This document shows positions 46,232 through 58,829 of a DNA stretch of 64,000 bases, piece by piece. Location of the stretch: positions 62,001 to 126,000 of the forward strand of contig NW_026516702.1 of assembly GCF_025766255.1 (NCBI RefSeq), in the 5' to 3' direction. The notes beneath the pieces were generated by a model. It did not search any database. It was not told the origin of the DNA and worked only from the letters and a program-made list of their open reading frames with translations. The position numbers and the translations under genes were made by a program. This DNA comes from Zychaea mexicana (taxonomy: Eukaryota; Mucoromycota; Mucoromycetes; Mucorales; Lichtheimiaceae). The first letter of the stretch is position 1; each line of letters begins with the position of its first letter.

Positions 46232-47716
46232 TTAAAGTTGTGCTTTCAAATGATGGACATTCATGGAACGACACAAATCATGCATCAACTGCAGCGTTGG
46301 TACGCTCAACCCATTCTTTTTCGCACTATTCAGCGCTGTTCCCAAGATCACTACTACCTCCATGGGCTGCTTTCGTTCGAGATCGAGTTGCCTATTTATG
46401 ATTTTGTTATAAAGCTCATCAGATCACTTTCTATTGGTCTTTTTCTTTTTATCAAGCATCAATACTTATCGACTTTTGCGAGTGAGAGCCACTCTTACAA
46501 TTAAAATGAACAAGACTTACATGGATGGCTTGTAGTTGGGAGCACCAACAACAGTGCCTTGAATTAATGCTTCGATACGGTTATCGATTTCATACTTGAT
46601 GCCGAGAGCTTTCTCTGCAGCAGTCATGATTTCTCGCATCAAGCGTTTCACTAAATCCAGAGCAACCTCGTTTTCAATGACCTGCGTGGTGTTAAGGCCC
46701 AAAATGGCACACACTGGAGAGAATGAACCGTTCCTATGAAGCAAAAGTCATATCTTTAGTTCACTGGCGCGTCATGTATGTAAAACGCTACAAAAAGATT
46801 TCCTTACCAAAACAGCTTTTCGAAACGCACTTTCTCAATGTTATCGACAGGTTCGACTAGAACATCACCTTTTGTCAAGTGTTCCTTAAATTTTTCACAT
46901 GTTGCGGTCGAATCTACTGCAGCTGGATGAGTACCCACTTGCAGTCGTTCAATGGCTGTCATTTTAATTTTTCCAGCAGCAATCTGGCTGGTGCCTACAC
47001 ATATACAATATGATTGCTTTTAGTCAAGAGTCTTTTTTGAAAACTGACGTTGGATGCATATTTACCGATATAAGCTACAACGGAGATCAATGGGTTACTA
47101 GGGAACCGTTCAATGACAGGTGCTTCGATTTCTATGCATTATAATTTTTTTTTTGGTTTAGTCTGTTTGTGTGCGACTTCTCTCTCCACGTTCCACGTTT
47201 TTTTTTTTCCGTCTTTTTACCAAAGCCATTTTGAATAAGCACAATAGTCGTTTTGCCTTTATTGACAGCAGGGGCAATAATATCGGCTGTGCTGTAAACG
47301 TCGGGAAGAGCCTTCAATGTAACAACAATGTAGTCGAATGGTCCAAATTCATTTGCTTCGGCAACGGTACGAGCCACTATTTGAAAAAGGGGTGAGTGAA
47401 CAACCGCTTTAGAAATTATTATATACTACAACTTTACCGTGGTGCGGTTTAAAGATTCCTTTGCCAAACTTGGCAGACTCAATGTCGAAACCATGTTGAC
47501 GCACAGCATCGTAATTGGAACGACAAACGGTGGTGACTTCACACGATTGGGCCAATCTCCAAGAGTAGATTGCGCCAACAGCACCAGTGCCAACTACATA
47601 GAACACACGCTTTTTAATTTCACGCACACACTCTCTGTCTTCCTTTCCATAGTTGCATGAAAAGTATGCGTGTCTAGTTTACCTGTCAATACACGGACGA
47701 CTTGCTGATCAGACAT
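46232..47716 (-). CDS. 2-dehydropantoate 2-reductase (ketopantoate reductase)
   Basis: Reduces ketopantoate to pantoate with NADPH in the pantothenate/CoA pathway. The start at 47716 gives MSDQQVVRVLT, which after the first intron joins VGTGAVGAIYSWRLAQSCEV, the GxGxxG dinucleotide-binding fold. Then YDAVRQHGFDIESAKFG, EFGPFDYIVVTLKALPD, GKTTIVLIQNGFG, the small exon EIEAPVIERFPSNPLISVV, IERLQVGTHPA, VEPVDNIEKVRFEKLFW with the lysine region, NGSFSPVCAILGLNTTQVIE, and a last exon RKQPMEVVVILGTALNSAKK with stop at 46232. The family block at the end (P.E.....G) is present. Seven or so exons, all joins in frame. The annotation is based on family motifs; some fungal members of this family act on other 2-oxo acids. 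Confidence 0.88.
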
Positions 47717-48370
47717 GGATGTGGTGTATAATATCTCGTGGGTGGTGAATAATAGAGAGAAGGAAGTTTGTTCCTTTGTAATGGAGTTGAATCGTATAAT
47801 GCTTAGAAACCGGAGATAACAATCAGTCGTCGTGGGAATTGAGGTTACATGATCCTTCTTAGGAATAGCCGTCAACAAGAAAGGTGAATCAGATCATGCA
47901 CAAAAGTTAGACAATTTTACCTGTACCATGTGTATGTGGCGGTTCGCTTTTGGTAAATGATCTGTAGCAGTAGAAGTACGTGCTTGTATTACTCACCCTG
48001 ACGTACCATAAGAATGAAAGTGTACAGTATTACGAGTATAGACATGTCGATCAAGTATGCCAGAGTCGTGCATGGCTATTGTTTGATTGTTACACATTAC
48101 AAGCGATGAGTCAGAGGATGTTTTTTTGTGAAGCTATCCTTCTTTTAGTCGCCATCAGGACAATAGCGTAGCATTGTCGGATTTCTTATATTACCGTGAA
48201 AGTAAAAATAACAAAGAACATGCATATGCAGTATCTTCTGTCAGCATATTGGTGATCATGCTGTATGTTCTTATTTTATCTTCTTTTCTCAATAAAATAA
48301 TATATAAGCAAAACAAAAATCATATAAAAAATAGAAGGTGTTTAAAAACAAAGGTCATACGGAAACATGT
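47717..48370. other. 0.65 kb intergenic, nothing recognised
   Basis: Promoter of the ketopantoate reductase gene on one side and 3' flank of the acyl-CoA oxidase on the other. AT-rich, no feature recognised. Confidence 0.45.
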
Positions 48371-51003
48371 TTAGTTATTGCTAGGACCAACACGCTCAGT
48401 CAATGGCTTAATGTACTTGTCATGATAAGGTGTCTTGCCAACACTGTTTGGTGCCTGCAACAGTGTCTCGAGATAGGCTATTGATAGTATCGCAAAAATC
48501 ATTAAGTCAATGATATCATTCCAGTAAGCTTCACTGCTATACTACTTACGTTCATAGATGTTGCCATCGTATTTGGCGATAGGTGCTTTGAGAACGAAAT
48601 CAGGGAATCCGAAGGCATCGGTCAAACCAATGACCTGCTTACGAAGAGCCTTGGAAGCCTGGTTGTGCACCGAATTAAAAATTTATCCTCTTTGGTTTCA
48701 AATGCATCTGGTGCAACCGGTGATTTGCTGTAAGAATCTAGATAATATTATTGGTCCATACCTCCAAGTAGTGTTCCTCGACAGACTTGACTTGCTGTGG
48801 GGTAAGGAAACCTTCCTTGTAACCTTGATCAGAGTATCTGTGAAGGGTATGAAGACCCCAGAGAGCGGTCATGCGATGCATGATTGAGTAAACACTCTTG
48901 TCAATGCCCTCGGGAGCAAGCGGAGCACCGTACTTGCTGACGGCATCGCTGAATAAAAAGACAGCGCAATGCATCTCGGCGACACGAACGCAGTCCATAA
49001 GCACATCATTGAGGCCCTTGCCCTTGGCCATGGCTTCACGAATGCTGTTGAGCTAAAGGAAGTTCCGTGTGGGACGGTTATGATACGACTAAAATCAGTT
49101 CATTGGGTTCTCGTAGTGCGACAGGGTTCCAGAACCTCACACTATCAAACCATTACTTACACGCTTCACAAGAATTGCATTAAGCGCGTCTTCCAGAAGA
49201 CGAAGGTTCCTGATGGCATCTGTGATTTCGCGCACGGGCCACGAGGGAGTTGCCAAATACTCCTTGGCGCGCAAAATATAATGACTCGAGCTCTTGAACT
49301 TGAGCTCTGGGTATTGATCGTGCTCGAGCTTCTGGTCCAAGTGATATATCAAGATACGTGCAGCCTGTTGTAACAGGACGACATTGTCACCACCACCGGT
49401 TGTCATGACGCCCCAGTCGCCAATGATCTGACCGATACTGTTATAAGCTGAATAAGCGTGGCCACCGCACGCACGTCGGCATATTTCCAAAATCTCGGAT
49501 CCATACCAGCCGGTCAAGCCCTTCAAGCAAGCAGAAGCAGCGTGCATGTCACCCATATGGTTCAAATAATCAACGGGATCCATTTCACCACCGGCGGTTA
49601 GCACCTCAAACTGCTTATCAAGCGTTGAAGCAGCGGACTTGACCATGTACATGAACGAGATAGCCGGGATCAATTGCGCATAGTGCGACTGATAATCCAT
49701 GATCTGTTGATTCTTGGGTCCTTGGCGACGAGCAACACCATAACGTGTAGCAATCGTCAAGGCTTGACCGATCAACTGGGTAGTGACGGTAATCAACGAC
49801 AAGCGTTCCGGAATCAACGTGGCATACATGACAGCTGGATTAGGTACAGGTGTATAAGAACCGTCGCGCTCGAGTTGAGACCATTTTTGAAGCATGTGTG
49901 AGCGGGGAATACGGACACCACGGAATTGAATCCAGCCATTGTCTACACCATCGTGTCCAACTTTTTTGCCAATGTCACCAACGCGGATGCCCGGCATTAA
50001 TTCGCCAGTGACCTTGTCGCGCAATTGTACAATAAACCAGTTGTGTCCCTTGTGTTGGCCATTGATGACCGTTTGAGAAATAACGACAGCGTGGGTAGAC
50101 GTCTGGCCAGAGCCGCCAATCCACCATTTGGTTGCAGTGATCGTGGGTGATTCGAGAACGAATTCATCGGTTGCCAAGTCAAATGTGGCGGTAGTTTCGA
50201 TATCTCGCAAAGCAGAACTGTGACCCAATTCAGTCTATTTATGAAAAGGATGAAATATTTAGAGTTATGCAGGTCGTTCCTCTTTTTCTTTCTGAATATT
50301 TACCATGGCAAAGCAGCCGTAAACGCGAACATTGTCGATGTCATCGTTCCATTTCTGCTGTTGCTCCTTGTTGCCCAGCATGTTGACAACATTACGAAAG
50401 AGTGACTCGTGGACAAAGAACCGCATGGAAAAGCTCTCGGAATAGACGTTAACGGCCTTGCCAATCTCGTACGCAAACTCTCTATCATTGCCGTACTCTT
50501 TAAAGAGTTGGAGAACACGGTAGATCTGGCCCATAGTACTACATACAAGATATCGTTAGCAAATTCATCAACCTGTACTACTCGTAAACAATAACCAGGG
50601 AAAGCTTACAATTCACGCCACTCGTCGCGGGTAAACTCAAGGATGTTGCGTGGAGGCTGTACAACCAGTTCAGGATCATTCTTGATGATTTCATAGGCTT
50701 TTTGCTATAAACGTTAAGAAACGGCACACACGCGCGAGTGATGTTAATAATGTGGGGTAGCTAAAGCAGCTTCTAGTATACATAATGCCGGACCTGCATT
50801 TCATATTGCTTGTCACCGCCAGCCCACAAGCGAGAAAGTCGATCGATGCTAAAGTCCGCAGCTGCACGCTCGGCAGCCATGTCCTTGGGTGCTTGAAGCG
50901 ACATGGAGGAAGGCGTCAAGTTCAGCTGGCCCTTGAGCTGTTCCAGACGAGCCAATGCGGCCTTTGCATTAGGAGCAGTCGAGTCCTTTAGTGGGATAGT
51001 CAT
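48371..51003 (-). CDS. Peroxisomal acyl-CoA oxidase
   Basis: First step of peroxisomal beta-oxidation, making trans-2-enoyl-CoA and H2O2. The start at 51003 gives MTIPLKDSTAPNAKAALARL. Then FSIDRLSRLWAGGDKQYE, IKNDPELVVQPPRNILEF, the exon with MGQIYRVLQLFKEYG, then the long exon from 50228 with TELGHSSALRDIETTATFD (the FAD-domain TELGHGS-type block), ATKWWIGGSGQTSTHAVV, IRVGDIGKKVGHDGVDNGW, RVRIPRSHML-like RGVRIPRSHMLQKW, and CRRACGGHAYSAYNSI (substrate/FAD region). C-terminal exons carry MHRMTALWGLHTLHRYSDQ and VIGLTDAFGFPDFVLKAPI. It ends VGPSNN at 48371, so no PTS1 tripeptide is present; import may use an internal signal as known for yeast Pox proteins. About 680 residues, normal for the family. 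Confidence 0.93.
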
Positions 51004-52233
51004 GGTGTGTACGTGTGATGCAAAAAAAAAAGGTTAAGTGTAATGACAGGGAAAAGAAGAAAAGGAGAGCAAAAGACAAAAAGCGAAGGATGAGGAAGTA
51101 TTTTGCAGGGTTTAAGCAGACTAAGAATGCGGTGTCAGTGTAATAGTAGTAGTAGCAGCAGTAGTAGTGAAAGACTAATAAGGAGAGCTTGCCCCACACG
51201 AATAGTAGAATGATTCAAACTGACCTAATTCTTTTCCCATCAAATTCTTGGGGACCGCGTAACATGTGAAAGATTATTTTGGTGCTGGCAGCATGATCGT
51301 TTGTGTCACATAGTTTGTCTACATGTAACTAACAACTGCCAAATGGCTGGGGTCTATGTATATGACAGCGTTCAGGCACAGAAATAAAGAGCCGCTTTAT
51401 ATTTTCTACATACTAGGTATCAAGCGCAGTCTGTTGTATATTCGAATAATACAGCGTCCATTTTTTGTTATGGGGCACAGAGCCTCCTCAAGAGTAAATA
51501 GAGTTTTTTCATTGGTGCCACATGCAGAGCACACATTAGCAAATAACTAGCGTCAATGTGAAAATCGTCTTTTGTTTTAATTTTTTCTCACATATGCTTC
51601 TTGAAAGTTGATAGGATTTTCCTGATCCCCAAGCTCTACTGTACACTACAAACTCGCACGCACGTCTCGTTCTAAAAATCAAGTCCATTCTCATAAAATG
51701 ACATATACATACTACCAAAACTCGCAACATTGCCGGAGGTGTTGGAATACAATCTTTATTATATGCACGCTGTACACTTTAGCAGGTACGTACAGTAATG
51801 TGATGCCTAATCAACTGTATAACGAGTGCTGTTGTGCGCTACAGTATATCATCCGAGTCGGAAGGCGATGTATTGTATTTAAATCCGTGTTAGCTGCAGT
51901 ACTAATAGCTTGTTATGCATATGTATGCATTACATATCATAGTGAGAGGAAATAAAAAATATGGTCAATATTCATATTATGTTAATGAGAGGGATGGTTA
52001 ATGATAGTGATTTCACTAGCCTTTTAAATATGTAGTGAAAAGAAAAAAAGTCAAAACAAGGGCTGATGAGAGATGAATGATGTTGTGCCGTCTGTTAGGA
52101 GATTATAAGATAATGAATAGGGTACTATCGATTATGTTGATTATAAAAAGTGACTAAAAGTAATATTCCAACAAAAAAAAAAAACACGACGAAACTATGA
52201 ATGAAAATAACAATGAGGATGCTTGTTTTTCTT
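51004..52233. other. 1.2 kb intergenic, nothing recognised
   Basis: Upstream region of acyl-CoA oxidase (with a TAG/CAG trinucleotide-like tract at 51138-51168) and 3' flank of the PAK kinase. AT-rich; no recognisable ORF. Confidence 0.45.
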
Positions 52234-55150
52234 CTATGCTTGACCACCGCCATTGGCCTGTTCACGAGCAGCTTCAATCAAAGGTGTGAGAGAGCACAAC
52301 GGATCCGCAGACTCCAAAAACTTGTGCCCAAGCATTGTTTCTGCAGACGGCCGTTGTTCGGGATCGACTTCCAGACATTGCAACAAAAAGTCCCGGAATG
52401 TTTCGCTAAGCGACTCTGGATTCTGAAGTTGAGGTGTACCGTTTGTTGCAATCAGATACAATGCACGCAATGGGTTCTCGTTCAAGTAGGGCGGTTCGCC
52501 TTCGACCATTTCGATAGCCATGATACCCAGTGACCAAATGTCGACTTGAGGACCATATTCTTTGCGAGTAACCACTTCGGGCGCCATCTTTTAAAGGCAG
52601 TGTTGTTAGCTCAAATGGTGTACTCCCCATCAACAAGTAGTTGAATATTATTGAGAACCACAATTCTATGTGTGTGTGAGTGTGTATTTACCCAGTATGG
52701 CGTTCCCACCATGGTAGTTCGCTTGGATTGACCTTCGTTCAATTGTGCACAAAAACCGAAATCGGCTAAATTTTCGGGAGAAAGCAACATTTAGAAATGA
52801 AATGGGCCATTCCCCACACTTTCCCACCCTCTCCTCCCCATTCCCTCTTTTCCAATATCGTGAACTTACTTAATTTAATGTTGCCTTCCAGATTGAGCAA
52901 AATATTATCACTCTTGATATCACGATGTATCACCTCATTCATATGCAAGTGATGCAGGCCCTTTAATACTTCGCGACAAACCGCAGCAATTTGGCCCTCT
53001 GTCATCATGTTACACGTAACCACGTCTGTCAAACTGCCACCTTCCATGTATTCCATTATCACCCAAAGGTCGCCTTTCCAGAGATACGAGTCCATATAGT
53101 TGACAATATTGGGGTGCATTGATTGTTTCATGACCATGATTTCGTTGATGATCAGTTCTTTCTTGGGTTGCTGGTCCAAGTTCATTTGTTTGATAGCGAC
53201 AGGCACTTCTTTTTTGCCCGCACGATGAGCAGTGTACACACCACCGGATGCACTGAGTTGTCATACCTGTCAGTTTTTTTTTTCTTGTGGCTAGGACATA
53301 GCACGTTCTTTAACAACTTACCCTTGACCAATCTTGATCATATCCTGATATAGTTCGGTTGGATCTGCACTCGTACATACTTCACGTAATCTGCACATCA
53401 GCTCATCGGATTCTTCAGTGGATTGCTTGGGTTGACGACGCTTGGCAGCTGCAACATTGCTCGTCGTGGGTTGTTTATCGGATTTCGCGCTCACAGAATT
53501 TCTTGTATTATTGCTCGTATTGCTGCTGCTGTTGCTGCCAGTGGCATCGCTGTTGCTGCTGCTGCTTACGCTGACTTTGTCGTCAAAAGCCTTTGACTCC
53601 GGTCGAGATCTGTAGGTCGACTGGCGTTGTTCTTGGATTACACCGCTTTGTCGTCGACTCACTGGTCTACTTGGCTTTGTAGTGGTAGTTTCCTCTAAGA
53701 AACAAGATTCCGATTGTTAGTATATGGCTCTAAATGTATAATCAAGTAGCTACTGCTAACCGTAGATAGTAGAGGTTTCATTAATGGTCGCCTATAGCAT
53801 GCAAATTTTTCAAGTTAGTGAATTTGTTTTACGAACTTATAGATGATGAACTATCTTAAAAAACTTACTACGCTCTTCCTGAAAGATTCCCTCTTAGACT
53901 CGTCTGAGCTGGTGATACTTGATAGACGACGTGATGTCCGCTTTGCCATGGATCCACCATTGTTCATGTCGAGTCTCTGTTTAGACTTGTTTGTCGCGGT
54001 CATGGCAGAAGAAATGGTTCCGTTGGGTATCTTTTGCCATACAGCCTCTTCATCTCTTCCTTGCGTCTCTTGATAAAACTCAATGGCTTTGATAACCGCC
54101 TAAATATCCCACAATCACATACATTGTTTTAAATAATGTATCCCGTTGTTGTTGTCTCTTATCTTTCAGCTCTGGTACTTATTTTACCTGAGGATTCTGC
54201 TCTTGTTCCGTTCGCGTGATGCCACTGTGCTTGAGCAAGACGTTCCAATTACTAGGCAAGCCAGTGAACTCTCCCGTATGTGCATCAAAGCCAACGTGTG
54301 TTAAATGACGTGTATTGTATGGTGTTGATATTTCCAGATTTTTCAAACTTGTGCTGCTTGTTTCGTTTGTGCCGTTATTGTTCGAGACGGGTCCATTGCT
54401 GTTCGATAGCAAATCTGTTTTTATATATCAAATTTAAATAATCTTGTACGATAGACAGATAAGATATATGGGTGTATTTACCATTAAAACCGCCCACGAC
54501 CTTGTCCAAGACCCCTTTGAACGTCGATCGGTCGCGTGCTTTATCCAATGATACTGATGATGACGAGTGAACTCCGCTGCCGCCATGAACGACCGACGAC
54601 GAAGACGAGGAATACGACGACTGCTGTTCGTTGTAGCTGTTGCTGTTGCTGTTGTTGTTTCGCGTAGTAGTTGTATTACTACTGCTGCTAGCAAGTGATA
54701 AACTCGACTGTTGTCTCGAGTGCACAGGAGTTATAAAAGACTGTGCTGTTGGCTGACTAGTTATCTGTACAGCAATCTGTTGGTGACTTGGAAGATAGCA
54801 AGATGGTGCGATCGCCCCTGTATTGTACAGTTTGGTGACATGGGACTTGCCCCCAAATGACATTGTCCGAGACAATGAAGGGGACGATTTGTGGGGTTTA
54901 AGCGTGTGGGCGATAGAGTTACGTGATGAAAAGACATTGACGAGGGATCGACGTGAGCTGGAGTTATGTAGCGACGACGGCTTACGGGCTGCTTTTGTTC
55001 ATATGTGTAGGTGCGTCTGTGTAAGCGATTTGTCCTTTCTCTTAACGTATAAAATGTACATATGCAAAAGTAGAGATAGACTATGCCTTTTTTATCATTG
55101 CCTGCAGACGACGACTGTGCAGTTGGCGTCGATGTTGATTTTGTTTCCAT
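52234..55150 (-). CDS. p21-activated protein kinase (PAK/Ste20 type, CRIB domain)
   Basis: Cdc42/Rac effector kinase for polarity and MAPK signalling. C-terminal kinase: [18 protein letters not shown] (glycine loop split by an intron), VAIKQMNL (Lys), [64 protein letters not shown], ending QANGGGQA at 52234. The CRIB/PBD is [20 protein letters not shown]. Between them lie Ser/Asn-rich disordered exons. No PH domain is seen, so it is Pak1/Ste20-like rather than Cla4-like. The N-terminus is uncertain. An in-frame open stretch ([19 protein letters not shown], then [14 protein letters not shown]) extends above the first good ATG at 54863, and can be joined through a 74-nt intron to an ATG at 55150 ([19 protein letters not shown]). 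I use 55150; 54863 is the safe minimum. Divergent from RRP7. Confidence 0.88.
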
Positions 55151-55681
55151 AACACTTGGTAAATAATTGTAGCAGACGAGGACAAGGAAGCTTGAAAGAA
55201 ACAAAGGAATGAAAAAGAGAGAGATGAGATAATATAAATAAAGCTTTATTGATCTGTGTTTTCTTAGCAACATAAGAACTGCACTATTAAGGAGGGGGGA
55301 AGGGAGGAGAAACAGCATGATATAAAGGATAGGGGTTCTTATAAAAGAGTGGACTCTCACACACCAACTCCTTGAATTCGTGCTTTTTTTTTGCACAGCA
55401 TATCAATGTACTTTTGCTTTTAAAAGAAACTCCACACTCTCATCCGCTCTCCACACTTTCTTCTTTTGTAACTTGTCTACAATAAGAGAGCGTCAATACC
55501 TGGAGGGAGAGAGTATATCAGTACTTTGTGGGTCAGGGAAGGAAGAAGCTTCAATGATGGGACCGAAGATCCACCAACCCAGCCACCGGCCGAAGGAAGC
55601 AAAGCCCCGCTGAATTAAAGCTTTCAACTTTTTTTTTCTTTTGGCACATACTACTCTTGATCAACTCTTATAATAATAATA
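55151..55681. promoter_or_regulatory. Shared 530-bp divergent promoter region
   Basis: Lies between the PAK start (minus) and the RRP7 start (plus). It contains T-rich/CT-rich tracts (about 55383-55395 and 55629-55642) and a TAATAATAAT run directly before the RRP7 ATG. No specific site recognised. Confidence 0.4.
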
Positions 55682-56781
55682 ATGGCCAAAAAGAAATCGT
55701 CGTCTTCTTCTCCTTCGGTTGCAGCGGCAACAACACCTAAAATAGCAGACAACAGCAATCCTGATCTTCAAGATTTCTACGGTTTCAAAGCTTTACCCGT
55801 AGTTGTAGCCAAGAACTGCCGCCATTATATATACATTAAAAAGCATGAAGTACGAACAGTGACGACGATGCCGACCGAAGGCAACGATCGATCGTTATTT
55901 GTCTTGAATCTTCCAGTTGATACCACTGACAGCCACCTCCACGGACTTTTCAATGAATACGGTCAAATCGAACACATTCAATATCCCGGCCAGCAACAGC
56001 AACAACAACAGAAAGAGTTAGCGGATAGTAGTAGTAGTAATAAGAAAAAGAAGAACCAACGCAAAAAGAACCTGCGACGAGAGCAAGAAGAAGAAGAAAA
56101 AACACCAGTGTTGCGACGGATATTGGAGAGTGGATCGTCGGCCCATGTTGTATTTGCATCACAAGACGACTTGGATCGAGTATTGGATATGCCGCATCAA
56201 GATAGAAAGTGGAAGGCAGAGACAAAGCAACAAACGTTGGGTTTCAAGCGTAAGTTTTGGCTTTTGAGAAATAGGGTCTTGTATGCCTACGACGTGTCTG
56301 TTAACCTGATCTTTATTTATACACGGCAACAATAGGATATGTACGACAGTACAACATGGCACGACCCGATCATAATAAGCTCCAGCAACAAGTGAATGCA
56401 TTTATGCTCAAGTTTACTGCTAGCGAGTATGAAAAGGAACGCGAAGCGCAGGAGCGCATGAACAAGATGGACGAGGATGGATTCACAGTGGTTACGCGTG
56501 TCAGAAAGGGCATAGCCTCGGCTGGTGCTACTACTGCTGCACCTGTGGAACCAGAAAAGAAGAAGGTCATGGGTGATCTTAGTGACTTTTATCGATTCCA
56601 AACACGCCATAAGAAGCAAAATGGTAAGAGTGGCCTCCCTTGGTGGATATGTTTAAAAAAAGACAAATTTAATTTAACCAAGATCTCTCTTTTAGAACTG
56701 CAACAACTTCGAGAACGATTCGAACAAGACAAACAGAAAATTGCACTGCAGAAACAAGCGCGTCGATTCAAACCTTATTAG
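55682..56781 (+). CDS. RRP7: Ribosomal RNA-processing protein 7 (Rrp7)
   Basis: Small-subunit processome component (UtpC/CK2-associated) needed for 18S rRNA maturation. The start at 55682 gives MAKKKSSSSSPSVAAATTP. The N-terminal domain reads FYGFKALPVVV, HYIYIKKHEVR, then the deviant RRM with RSLFVLNLPVDTTDSHLHG and AHVVFASQDDLDRVL. An insert of poly-Gln, Ser, Lys and Glu (about 55990-56100) breaks the RRM; this is simple-sequence-driven. After intron 1 (56250-56335) come YVRQYNMARPDHNKLQQQV, the C-terminal MNKMDEDGFTVVTRVRKG block typical of Rrp7, and LSDFYRFQTRHKKQN. After intron 2 the last exon is LQQLRERFEQDKQKI, ending RRFKPY at 56781. The family C-terminus is complete. Confidence 0.92.
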
Positions 56782-57085
56782 CATATTTCACATCATCATC
56801 CATCCCATCCCATCCAACAACGTCATTATCACTAAAGAAAGAAACCATCACTACTGCTTTTGTTGATATTCAAGTCAAGACTTTTGTAAGCATAAAATTA
56901 TTGTTAACAGTGTTTTCATGTACAAATAGCAGAATTTATGTTTTGGATATGTACGAATACATGTAAACCATACAAAAGATCCGGGATTAGAAAAGTCTTG
57001 GTGTCTATTAGATTTTTCCTATTACTTCGCATCCCCCGGCTTTCGCGGCTGCGGAGGAGGTAATACGACCTGTAATTTTTATTCT

Positions 57086-58091
57086 TCGCGTCTCATTATT
57101 CGCATTTTTGCGTTCTAGTTACTATTTTTGACGAATAAAAAAATGTTGCTCCTCTATACAAAAAGAGCACTATAAGATGCTTATTTGGAGCTCAAGAAGC
57201 CTAGAAGCAGACAGAGTGCTATTTATGGCCCTGGAATCACTGAAACCCTCTCCCATACACACGACATATTCAGTGGCCGTCAATAATTTCACTCTCTTTT
57301 CTGTCACTCTGAGTGCATGATAGCTCTTTACACCTCGTCTTCACTCTTTCTTTATTATAACTGTCAAAATGGTGTGGCCCCCATTCACGAAAAACCTGAA
57401 AATTCAGGTCAATAACAATGATAAAAACCATGTAATTGATATTGTTGGGTGCTTCAAGAAAAGCAATCTGATTGAACGAGAAAAAGCAGAAGCGCAGTTC
57501 AAGGCTGAGGTAACGCACATGTCAGAGTGGAAACCAAGTAAAGTCCGGCAATGGAACCAACAACAAGTTGAAAACGATTACTCGGTATGTTTTTTTTGAT
57601 TGGATGTTACTCAGTAGCTATTATGGTTTTCCGTCTGACTGTTTTTTTTTGCTTAACAGATATTGTCAAGTGGAGGATACGAAGAATACTGGCGCGCAAT
57701 CGAAATTGATAAAAAGCATAATGAAGCGGAAGCAGCAGAAACTAAATCGTACTACCAAACTCGTAAGGATTCTGCCAAACGGTCCCACGGTAGGTAAACT
57801 CAAGTGAAACTCTACTGAATCAGCTTACGTCAAACACTTAATGAAATACAATCGATTACTCGACTCTATCAACTCTATTGTTTACAGATCAAAGCAGCTA
57901 TTAGGACGAGTATAGTGAATATTTGAGTCATGGTCTTTCCGAACTTCAGTGGTTTATCTTTTGCCTAACAATATATTTTTGTTTTAAAAAAAAAGCAAAA
58001 ACAAGCTACTACTCAACAAAATTCATCGACACCAGCAGCAACAACAACAGCACAAGTCGATTATGTTCCGCAGGGTGCCACAGCAACAGTA
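57086..58091 (+). repeat. Left arm (about 1006 bp) of a long inverted repeat
   Basis: Pairs with 58839-59845 in reverse complement. By eye about fifteen small differences in 1 kb, mostly in intron-like and downstream parts; the whole first coding exon (57369-57584) is identical in both arms. The outer end begins at TCGCGTCTCATTATT and the inner end is GCCACAGCAACAGTA. No target-site duplication or terminal motif was found at the ends. Confidence 0.93.
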
Positions 58092-58829
58092 GATGGTGTT
58101 TATCAAAAAGACACGGCAGGAGATAAGAGCTAAGAGCAAACCGATAAATGGACTGAAAAACTACACAGCCTTTCTGATGAAGACAGACTTTTGCTTATAT
58201 ATGAGCAGCTGTAAGCATTGTTTGCTTTTTTGATAATACATGGACTTGATATTATGACATATTAAAACGTTTTCCCAATACCCTGTTTTTAGTGGAAAAG
58301 AAAACAGCCTTGACTTGACAGAAAAAGTGCACCACTCTCGGTACTGGACGCATCTATGCCAGATAGTTGGTTTTCTTCGTCTTCCCCATTTCATTTTACA
58401 AGATGAGGCGGAGTGGCTCGGTATGATTCGTGGATGTGATGGTTTAGAGGAACTATACATGATAAAACAACATTTTTCCAAGCAAGCACACGTTTCTTCT
58501 GATTGGGAATATATTCGATCTGCTCTTCACAAGATGTATGTTTTTTAATAAACAAAATTTACATTACTTAATTAACTAATGAAACCTGCAGGTTGCTTTT
58601 ATGGGAGTCTGCTAAGTTCTCCAGACAAAATAATGAAGGATGGTATCAAATTAATCTCTATGAACCTTTGTTCGATGACGTGTTTTTGCAAGCAAACAAA
58701 GGTACAACATTCTTGCACAGCTCTGTTTTTATTTCCTTGATGACAGCTGCTGTTTAATTATCTTTTCTCTTACTTAAAGGACTGAGTAAGCTTACTACGA
58801 ACTATTATCATCATCATCATCACCACTAG
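57369..58829 (+). pseudogene. Unrecognised multi-exon gene, 3'-truncated and interrupted (left arm plus spacer)
   Basis: Exon 1 (57369-57584, 72 codons): MVWPPFTKNLKIQVNNNDKN through WKPSKVRQWNQQQVENDYS. Exon 2 (57660-57789): SSGGYEEYWRAIEIDKKHNE and TKSYYQTRKDSAKRSH. Later exons: TTQQNSSTPAATTTAQVDYV, then, in the unique spacer, DKWTEKLHSLSDEDRLLLIY, HHSRYWTHLCQIVGFLRLPH, ILQDEAEWLGMIRGCDGLEEL, LLLWESAKFSRQNNEGWYQI and YEPLFDDVFLQANKG, ending in a His run with TAG at 58827-58829. Spacer splice sites keep frame. Reading is blocked by TAG at 57902-57904 if exon 2 joins the nearest acceptor, and by TAA at 58131-58133 unless a 39-nt intron is removed. The protein stops just where more would be expected, at the junction with the right arm. 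I do not recognise the family. Confidence 0.55.
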
